Part shown: in pieces, positions 1 to 5,273 of the stretch
Layout of the letters: each line of letters starts with the position of its first letter
How positions within the stretch are numbered: position 1 is the stretch's first letter
Source: Oscillospiraceae bacterium
GTDB lineage: Bacteria; Bacillota; Clostridia; Oscillospirales; Ruminococcaceae
Direction: 5' to 3'
Assembly (NCBI GenBank): GCA_900762805.1
Contig: CAAFHY010000152.1
Coordinates: 1 to 7,739 of the forward strand
DNA: 7,739 nucleotides
Program-made: the position numbers and the translations under genes
The notes under the pieces: model-generated
What the model saw: the letters and a program-made list of their open reading frames with translations, nothing else
What the model was told of the DNA's origin: nothing
The model's database searches: none

Positions 1-42
1 AAAACGGCGCCCCTGCGCAGCATAGCTGCGCAGGGGCGCATC
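1..42 (-). terminator. Intrinsic terminator of the peptidase/P2A-ATPase operon
   Basis: A perfect 15-bp inverted repeat (7-21 and 25-39, GCGCCCCTGCGCAGC against its complement) has only a 3-base ATA loop. On the minus strand the stem is followed by CG and then at least four T residues at the window edge (1-4), as expected for a Rho-independent terminator. It lies about 78 bases after the ATPase stop codon. On the plus strand no T-run follows the stem, so it should act in one direction only. The full length of the T-tract cannot be seen because the window ends there. Confidence 0.85.
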
Positions 43-59
43 AAAAATATCATCCGGCG

Positions 60-110
60 GCTGCGGAAAGGGTGCGGTTTTTGCCGCAGCCTTCCGTTCG
101 CAAAGGCTGC
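60..110 (-). other. Two overlapping inverted repeats in the ATPase 3' UTR
   Basis: GCAGCCTT (86-93) pairs perfectly with AAGGCTGC (103-110) across a 9-base loop. GCTGCGG (60-66) pairs perfectly with CCGCAGC (84-90) across a 17-base loop. The two stems share bases 86-90, so they cannot form together. Neither has a T-tract. They sit between the ATPase stop codon and the terminator hairpin and may simply be structured 3' UTR. No function can be assigned from sequence. Confidence 0.4.
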
Positions 111-116
111 CCCGTC

Positions 117-2759
117 TTACTTTTTCTCGACTGCCATGTGTACCAGCTTGTACAGCTCCATGATGACAAACATCGACAGCGACAGGCCGGCCACGATTAG
201 CCACTGGACGCCGGTCATGGCGACGACCTGGAAAATACCCTGAAGCGCCGGAATCAGCAGCACCAGCAGCATCAGAGCCGCCGAGACGCCGACAGCCAGC
301 AGCATCATCCGGTTGGCGAAAAGCCCGACCTTCAGCATGGTGCGGTTGGAGCGCAGGTTGATGGCGTGGATCAGCTCAACAAAAGCCAGCGTGGCAAAGG
401 CCATGGTTTCGCCGAGCGGGATGTTGTGCGCGCCGCCGGCCAGCGTGAAAACACGCGAACCGATGTAGTAGGCCGCCAGTGTCAGCAGGCCGACGACAGC
501 CCCCTGAATGACGGCGTGAGTGCCCACGCCGCCCGCGAAGATGCTCTCATTCTTGCCGCGCGGCTTGCGATCCATCACATCGTTCTCAACAGGCTCCATG
601 CCCAGCGCGATGGCAGGCAGCGAATCGGTGACGAGGTTGATCCACAGCAGCTGGATGGGCATGAAGGGGCTCTCGCGCCACACTAGCATGGCAACAGCCA
701 CGATCAGAATCTCGCCGAGGTTGCAGGACAGCAGGAAGCTCACGGCCTTCTGGATATTGTCAAAGATGCCGCGCCCCTCCTTGACGGCCGTCACGATGGT
801 GGCAAAGTTATCGTCGGTCAGGATCATATCGGCCGCGCCCTTGGCAACGTCGGTGCCGGTGATGCCCATGGCGCAGCCGATGTCGGCCGCCTTGAGCGCC
901 GGCGCGTCGTTGACGCCGTCGCCCGTCATGGCAACGACCTCTCCGAGGCTCTGCCACGCCTTGACGATGCGTATCTTGTCGGTCGGTGTAACGCGCGCAT
1001 AGACGCGCAGCTCGCGCACGCGGGCGCGCAGCTCTTCATCGGTCATCTCTGCCAGCTGTGCGCCGGTAATGGCCTGCGATTCGTGATCCAGCATACCCAG
1101 CTTGCGGGCAATGGCGGCGGCCGTGATGACATGGTCGCCGGTGATCATCACAGGTGTGATGCCGGCGCGCTTGCACTCGGCAATGGCGAGGCGGGCCTCC
1201 TCGCGCGGCGGGTCGATCATGCCGACGAGGCCGAGATAGGTCAGTCCGTTCTCAATGGAGTCCGGGTCGCAGCCCTTGGCGGGCAGCTCGCTCAGCTCGC
1301 GGCAGGCGACGCCCAGCACGCGCACGGCGTTGGAGGCCAGCAGCGCGTTGGAACCGGCGGCATCCTTCAGGTCGCCGGCGGTGCAGCGGGCAAACAGGAT
1401 ATCGGGCGCGCCCTTGACAATGGCCATCAGCTTGCCGCCCATGCGGCAGATGACGGTCATCAGCTTGCGGTCAGAATCAAAGGGAAGCTCAAACAGCCGC
1501 TCCTGTGAGGCCAGTACCTCGCCGGTCAGGCCGCGGCGGTGAGCGTCAACAAGGATGGCTGTCTCGGTCGGATCGCCGATCTGGCGGAGGATCCCATCCT
1601 CCTGCTCGGTGACCTTGCCGTCACAGCAGAGCGCGGCGCAGCGCAGCACCCACATAGCGTCATTGGAAAGGTCGTTCTGGCAGTCCTCGATTCCCTTTTC
1701 GGTAACGACGTTGACCAGCGTCATGCGGTTGAGCGTCAGTGTGCCGGTCTTATCGCTGCAGATGACTGAGGCGCTGCCCAGCGTTTCGGTGGCGGGCAGG
1801 CGGCGGATGATGGCGTTCTTCTTGACCATGCGCTGCACACCGATCGAAAGCACAACCGTAACGATGGCAGGCAGGCCCTCAGGAATGGCGGCAACGGCCA
1901 GCGAAACGGCCGTCATAAACATATCGAGCAGCGGCAGGTCGCTCAGGATGCCGACAACAAAGATGAGCGCACAGATGCCGAGCGCCAGAAAGCCGAGCTG
2001 CTTGCCCAGCTTGGCCAGCTTCTGCTGAAGCGGTGTGTCAGTCTCCTGCTCGTTTTCGAGCATCGAGGCGATATGGCCCATTTCGGTCTTCATGCCGGTG
2101 GCCACCACCACGGCGGTGGCGCGGCCGTTGGTAAGGGGACAGCCGGAGAAAAGCATATTCTCGCGGTCGCCCAGCGGCACATCGCCGGTAAAGCGGTCGG
2201 TGGCTGACTTCTCGGCCGGCACACTCTCACCGGTCAGCGACGATTCATCGCATTTCAGGCTGGCGCACTCAAGGACGCGGCAGTCAGCCGGCGTCATGTC
2301 GCCGGCTTCAAGCAGCACGATATCGCCCGGCACCAGCTCCGACGCGGCGATTTTCTCGCGCACGCCGCCGCGCAGCGTCAGCGCCATGGGCGCCGTCATG
2401 CGCTTGAGGGCTTCAAGCGCGGCCTCGGCCTTGCTCTCCTGCATGACACCCAGCACACCGTTGACCAGCACGATGACGATGATGGCGATCGGCTCGGCCC
2501 ATTCGGCTTCCAGCCCCTTGGAGGCATTGTAGAAGCAGAGTCCCAGCGAGATGGCAGCGGCGATGAGCAGGATGATGACCATGGCGTCGGACATCTGCTC
2601 CAGAAAGCGCTGGAAGAAGGTCTTGGGCTTTTTCTCGTTGAGCTTGTTCTGACCGTATTCGGCCAAACGGGCGGCGGCCTGGTCGGACGTCAGACCGGTC
2701 CGGGGGTCGGTCTTGAGTGTCTCGATCACCTCGGCGGCCCTACCTTTGTACCATTCCAT
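117..2759 (-). CDS. P2A-type cation-transporting ATPase (Ca2+-ATPase, SERCA-like; possibly Mn2+)
   Basis: This 880-residue protein is a complete P-type ATPase that uses ATP to export Ca2+ (or Mn2+) across the cytoplasmic membrane. Visible in order are a cation-ATPase N-terminal domain (about 1-55), actuator TGES (176-179), M4 PEGLP (293-297), phosphorylation motif DKTGT with Asp336, nucleotide-site KGAP (449-452), TGD (540-542) and hinge TGDGVNDAP (612-620). About ten membrane segments are arranged 4+6 (M1 near 60, M10 near 851-869). By alignment with SERCA, both ion sites look intact: Glu294 in M4, Asn680 and Glu683 in M5, Asn708, Thr711 and Asp712 in M6, and Glu795 in M8. Many single-ion relatives lack part of this set. 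It is the second gene of an operon, 18 nt after the peptidase. The upstream yybP-ykoY-like leader makes Mn2+ a realistic substrate, since related ATPases under that riboswitch export Mn2+. Sequence alone does not decide between Ca2+ and Mn2+. Confidence 0.95.
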   Translation of the reverse strand: MEWYKGRAAEVIETLKTDPRTGLTSDQAAARLAEYGQNKLNEKKPKTFFQRFLEQMSDAMVIILLIAAAISLGLCFYNASKGLEAEWAEPIAIIVIVLVNGVLGVMQESKAEAALEALKRMTAPMALTLRGGVREKIAASELVPGDIVLLEAGDMTPADCRVLECASLKCDESSLTGESVPAEKSATDRFTGDVPLGDRENMLFSGCPLTNGRATAVVVATGMKTEMGHIASMLENEQETDTPLQQKLAKLGKQLGFLALGICALIFVVGILSDLPLLDMFMTAVSLAVAAIPEGLPAIVTVVLSIGVQRMVKKNAIIRRLPATETLGSASVICSDKTGTLTLNRMTLVNVVTEKGIEDCQNDLSNDAMWVLRCAALCCDGKVTEQEDGILRQIGDPTETAILVDAHRRGLTGEVLASQERLFELPFDSDRKLMTVICRMGGKLMAIVKGAPDILFARCTAGDLKDAAGSNALLASNAVRVLGVACRELSELPAKGCDPDSIENGLTYLGLVGMIDPPREEARLAIAECKRAGITPVMITGDHVITAAAIARKLGMLDHESQAITGAQLAEMTDEELRARVRELRVYARVTPTDKIRIVKAWQSLGEVVAMTGDGVNDAPALKAADIGCAMGITGTDVAKGAADMILTDDNFATIVTAVKEGRGIFDNIQKAVSFLLSCNLGEILIVAVAMLVWRESPFMPIQLLWINLVTDSLPAIALGMEPVENDVMDRKPRGKNESIFAGGVGTHAVIQGAVVGLLTLAAYYIGSRVFTLAGGAHNIPLGETMAFATLAFVELIHAINLRSNRTMLKVGLFANRMMLLAVGVSAALMLLVLLIPALQGIFQVVAMTGVQWLIVAGLSLSMFVIMELYKLVHMAVEKK

Positions 2760-2774
2760 AAGATTCTGTTGTTT

Positions 2775-2780
2775 CTCCTA
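2775..2780 (-). promoter_or_regulatory. ATPase ribosome binding site overlapping the peptidase stop codon
   Basis: On the minus strand the peptidase stop codon TAG (2778-2780) is the first half of TAGGAG, the only good Shine-Dalgarno sequence before the ATPase ATG at 2759. The gap from AGGAG to ATG is 15 bases, longer than the usual 5-9. Ribosomes terminating on the peptidase would be placed directly on this site, which suggests translational coupling. I kept the ATG at 2759 because the following residues (MEWYKG...) match the usual start of the family N-terminal domain. Confidence 0.6.
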
Positions 2781-4760
2781 TCCTAAATATTGATCCAGCC
2801 AGCCGAGGATCTCCCGGAGGCGGCGGACCCTGTGAAGCGGCTTGCCGCTTCTTGACAGCTCGTGATTTTCTCCCTTGAAAACGCACATGCGCGTCGGCAC
2901 GCCGTGTACCTTGAGCGCCGTGTACATGCTGACGCCCTCGCTGAGCGGGCAGCGGTAGTCGCAGTCGGCATGGATAAAAAGGGTCGGCGTCCTGACGGCG
3001 TCGGCGTATTTGAGCGGCGACTGCTCCCACAGCTTCTGCTGGCTCTGCCAGATATCACCGGCCGTCTGGTCGGTGCCGAAATAGGGGCCGATATCGCTGG
3101 TCATGGTGAAGGTGATCCAGTTGGATATGCTGCGCTGCGATACGGCGGCCTTGAAGCGGTCGGTATGGCCGATGACCCAGTTGGTCATAAAGCCGCCGTA
3201 GCTGCCGCCGATAACAGCCATGCGGTCGGGGTCAACGAAATCGAACTGCTCGGCTGCTTTATCGCAGAAGGTCATGATATCGCGGTAGTCGATGTCGCCG
3301 TAGCGCCCGCGGATATCGGCAAAGCGGTCGCCCCGGCCGTCGCTGCCGGTGGGGTTGCAGTAGATGACGGCATACCCGTTGGCGGCCAGCAGCTGCATCT
3401 CATGGAACAGGTTGGTGCCGAAGGCCGTCTTGGGGCCGCCGTGTACCGAAAGCACCGTTTTGTAGCGGATGCCCTTTTTGTAGCCGATGGGAGCAATGCC
3501 GTAGCCGTAGATGGTGTCGCCCGCCTCGTTGGTGAATTCGATACGGCGCGGGGCCGAGAATTCATAGTCGAGGCCGATGGCGGCGTTGCTGTAGCTGAGC
3601 TGCGTCTCGGCGCCGGAAAGGTCGCACTTGAAGATCTCCGGCCCGTTGAGGCCGCGGTGCGCCACATAATAGAAAGTGTCTCCCCACAGCACCGCCTCGC
3701 TGATCATGCCGGCGGCGCCCAGCAGCACCGACAGCTCGCCCGTCTGCTTGGAAATGCCGACGATGTCGGTATGGTCGTTGTCGGTGGCAAGGGTAAAGAG
3801 TCTCTCGCCGCCCTCATAAATCGGGTGGCCGAGGCTTCGGCCGGCCGAGAGATCGCTGCCGACCGAATTGCCGAGGCTCATCCCGCTGCCGCTCCACAGC
3901 TTTTGGGCGGCGCCCGCTTCAAAGTCATAGAGATAGAGGTCGGCATTCTGATTGAGCCCATAGGCGCCGTTGACGCTGGCGGTAAAGGCCAGCCTTCCGT
4001 CGTGCAGAAAGCCGAGCTGATCGTGGCTCAGGTCATCGGCCGAGGTAATGTCGCGCACCTCGCCGGTGGCAAGGTCGATACAGTAGAGCCGGTCGGTCAG
4101 CGGCTGGCGGTCAGTATAGGCCGAGGCGATAAAGGCGAGCCGCGTGTGCTCAGGGTCGAGTGTCAGGCGGGAAACCGTTGTTTCATCTCCCGTTACCTGC
4201 GTGACGGTACCGCCCTCATAGTGATAGAGCCGAGTGCGGCCGCCGTCGATGACGCCTTCGCCGTTCTCCCAGAACGGAAGCTCGGTGAAAACGTTGTAGT
4301 CAGCCTCGCCGGCCAGCTGCTTTTCGGCCTTGCGGCGGTTTCCCTTGTTTTCAGCCAGCGCGCGATCGCGGTGCAGGCTCTCGGCGGCAGTGAAATAAAA
4401 ATCGTTCTCCGAAAGAAAAGCCATCTCGCTCACCGCGTGCGGCAGGCGGGCAACGTCGCGCTTGGTGCGGCCGTCATAGCTGAGGCAGCGCAGCGTCGTC
4501 TCCGGGAAGATGCGTGCCGCCTTTTTCTTTTCATCCTCTTTTTCGATATATAACAGCTTCTCGCCGCAATGCCAGTAGCCGGGCGCCCCCACCTCGGCCA
4601 GCTCCTTTTCGCGGCCGTTTTCCAGCCGGCAGAGCTTGAGACGGTAGGTGTTCTTCTTCAGGTCGGCCTGCTTGCTGACAAAAAAGATGCCATTCTCGTT
4701 GACCGACAGGTTGCAGGACAGCCGAAAGGCTGCAAACAGCTCAGGATCTGTTCTTTTCAT
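2778..4760 (-). CDS. S9-family peptidase (prolyl oligopeptidase / acylaminoacyl-peptidase type)
   Basis: This 660-residue serine peptidase probably cleaves short or N-acylated peptides in the cytoplasm. There is no signal peptide or membrane segment. Residues 1 to about 400 are beta-rich with repeated WD/propeller-like strands (for example around LAFIAS, LYLYDF and FYYVAH), as expected for the gating beta-propeller of S9 enzymes. Residues about 400-660 form the alpha/beta-hydrolase domain: HGGP (440-443) for the oxyanion region, nucleophile Ser520 in GGSYGG, Asp601 in HADCDYRCP, and His633 in ENHELSRSGKP. The triad is complete and the last two motifs are typical of the S9C acylaminoacyl-peptidase/YuxL group. 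The start at 4760 is supported by a GGGAGG ribosome site 6 bases upstream. It is the first gene after a riboswitch-like leader and lies 18 nt from a cation ATPase. Its link to metal transport is not explained by any visible motif, and its exact substrate is unknown. Confidence 0.93.
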   Translation of the reverse strand: MKRTDPELFAAFRLSCNLSVNENGIFFVSKQADLKKNTYRLKLCRLENGREKELAEVGAPGYWHCGEKLLYIEKEDEKKKAARIFPETTLRCLSYDGRTKRDVARLPHAVSEMAFLSENDFYFTAAESLHRDRALAENKGNRRKAEKQLAGEADYNVFTELPFWENGEGVIDGGRTRLYHYEGGTVTQVTGDETTVSRLTLDPEHTRLAFIASAYTDRQPLTDRLYCIDLATGEVRDITSADDLSHDQLGFLHDGRLAFTASVNGAYGLNQNADLYLYDFEAGAAQKLWSGSGMSLGNSVGSDLSAGRSLGHPIYEGGERLFTLATDNDHTDIVGISKQTGELSVLLGAAGMISEAVLWGDTFYYVAHRGLNGPEIFKCDLSGAETQLSYSNAAIGLDYEFSAPRRIEFTNEAGDTIYGYGIAPIGYKKGIRYKTVLSVHGGPKTAFGTNLFHEMQLLAANGYAVIYCNPTGSDGRGDRFADIRGRYGDIDYRDIMTFCDKAAEQFDFVDPDRMAVIGGSYGGFMTNWVIGHTDRFKAAVSQRSISNWITFTMTSDIGPYFGTDQTAGDIWQSQQKLWEQSPLKYADAVRTPTLFIHADCDYRCPLSEGVSMYTALKVHGVPTRMCVFKGENHELSRSGKPLHRVRRLREILGWLDQYLG

Positions 4761-4765
4761 ACTGA

Positions 4766-4772
4766 CCCTCCC
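4766..4772 (-). promoter_or_regulatory. Ribosome binding site of the S9 peptidase
   Basis: On the minus strand GGGAGGG lies just before the ATG at 4758-4760, leaving a 6-base spacer from the GGAGG core. This is a strong Shine-Dalgarno match and fixes the start of the peptidase. Confidence 0.75.
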
Positions 4773-4792
4773 AGAAAATTATTGTCAGGAAT

Positions 4793-4822
4793 ATAATACC
4801 ATATCCGGGCGCGGCGGCACAA
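4793..4822 (-). promoter_or_regulatory. Possible weak internal promoter before the S9 peptidase
   Basis: On the minus strand there is an extended -10 element, TGG followed by TATTAT (4793-4798, one mismatch to TATAAT). A poor -35 candidate, TTGTGC (4817-4822), lies 18 bases upstream. Transcription would start near 4786 and give a leader of about 26 bases containing the ribosome site. Such a promoter would bypass the riboswitch-like leader and its terminator. The evidence is short-motif only. Confidence 0.3.
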
Positions 4823-4865
4823 GAGCGCGGCGCCAAAAAATCGATCCTTTATGAAAGCTCCGATT

Positions 4866-4906
4866 AAAAAGACTCATGTATAGCTTTCGCGCTATACATG
4901 AGTCTT
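4866..4906 (-). terminator. Leader terminator (attenuator) upstream of the S9 peptidase
   Basis: A perfect 16-bp inverted repeat (4869-4884 against 4891-4906) closes a 6-base loop, read GCGAAA on the minus strand. The stem is followed on the minus strand by TTTTT (4870-4866, of which the first two can also pair). It lies 106 bases before the peptidase ATG, and its 5' edge is only a few bases after the end of the proposed aptamer (4913). Transcripts from the promoter at 5005-5033 must read through it, so it is placed as the expression platform of a riboswitch. There is no gene between that promoter and this hairpin. Confidence 0.75.
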
Positions 4907-4910
4907 GTCA

Positions 4911-4990
4911 TTTAAGGTAAGCCAGACCGGAAACCGGCCATGCATGTTGACTTGCCGCGCCAACGGCGCCGACTACTCCCTCACGGGTTA
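4911..4990 (-). promoter_or_regulatory. Candidate yybP-ykoY-family (Mn2+) riboswitch aptamer
   Basis: On the minus strand this leader carries GGGAGTAG (4973-4980) and GTCAACAT (4944-4951), both hallmarks I recall from the yybP-ykoY consensus, with ACCTTA (4913-4918) in the position of the 3' strand of P1. A P1 helix can form between TGAGG (4979-4983) and CCTTA (4913-4917). A second helix forms within about 4955-4972 (core CGCC with GGCG around a GTT loop, extended by flanking GTCG and CGGC with one bulge). A third forms from GGCCGG and CCGGTC around TTT, just after the GTCAACAT motif. A strong promoter precedes it and a terminator hairpin follows within a few bases. Known members bind Mn2+ and usually raise expression of exporters, including P2-type ATPases. 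The 3' P1 region differs from the usual AGACC and one G of the GGGG run is missing, so this is a variant or a misassignment. Confidence 0.65.
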
Positions 4991-5004
4991 TGAATTGTGA
5001 TATT

Positions 5005-5033
5005 ATTCTACAGCGTTCCGAACGGTTTGTCAA
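5005..5033 (-). promoter_or_regulatory. Strong sigma-A promoter of the leader/peptidase/ATPase operon
   Basis: On the minus strand a perfect -35 TTGACA (5028-5033) is followed after exactly 17 bases by -10 TAGAAT (5005-5010, one mismatch to TATAAT). Transcription should begin near 4998, immediately before the proposed aptamer. The nearest gene start is the peptidase at 4760, giving a leader of roughly 240 bases, typical of a riboswitch-controlled transcript. No protein operator is evident. Confidence 0.85.
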
Positions 5034-5040
5034 GAGGGGA

Positions 5041-5180
5041 AAGCGATGGCCGTCAGCAAAGCGCAGTCATGATTTATCACTCACTGTGAGCCGAGTCTGG
5101 ACCGGCGGCAGAGCGGGAATATCAGCAAAGCCGGCCGGAGCGGTCTGTCACCGCAGCTTGACAGAAGACTGAATTTCAGA
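5041..5180. other. Intergenic spacer with no supported feature
   Basis: This stretch lies between the unit 2 promoter and the terminator of the metal-efflux operon. A plus-strand reading frame (4990-5172) crosses it but has no ribosome site, no recognisable protein similarity, and overlaps the promoter and leader on the other strand. Only small palindromes are visible, such as CTCAC-T-GTGAG at about 5081-5091. I see no gene here. Confidence 0.5.
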
Positions 5181-5221
5181 AGAAAAGCCCCGCTCCTGAA
5201 CCAAAGGTCAGGAAGCGGAGC
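5181..5221 (-). terminator. Intrinsic terminator of the Zn/Cd efflux operon
   Basis: On the minus strand GCTCCGC, TCCTGA and CC pair in register with GG, TCAGGA and GCGGGGC, with single-base T bulges on each side and a TTT loop. The stem (5187-5221) has about 15 pairs, one of them G-U. The tail reads TTTTCT (5181-5186). It starts about 53 bases after the stop codon of the P1B ATPase. It insulates this operon from the next promoter at 5005-5033. Confidence 0.85.
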
Positions 5222-5273
5222 CTCTCTCATCAAATCTCAGCTGTAAACGGTCGGCCCTCCGGCAGCTGTGCCG

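Noticed and set aside
2862..4553. Long plus-strand open frame (563 codons) opposite the S9 peptidase
   Set aside because: It lies wholly inside a gene with a complete catalytic triad on the other strand. Its composition is Ala/Val/Gly/Asp-rich as expected from GC-rich antisense, and no family is recognisable.
4869..4906. The 16-bp palindrome as a mobile-element end or bidirectional terminator
   Set aside because: It is a single short stem-loop with a T-run only on the minus strand, beside an aptamer-like leader. There is no second copy or transposase in the window.
5159..5164. TTGACA on the plus strand as a promoter
   Set aside because: No acceptable -10 lies 16-18 bases downstream, and no plus-strand gene follows.
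4990..5172. Plus-strand 60-codon frame in the intergenic region
   Set aside because: It has no ribosome site or family resemblance, and its start falls within the promoter/leader of the minus-strand operon.
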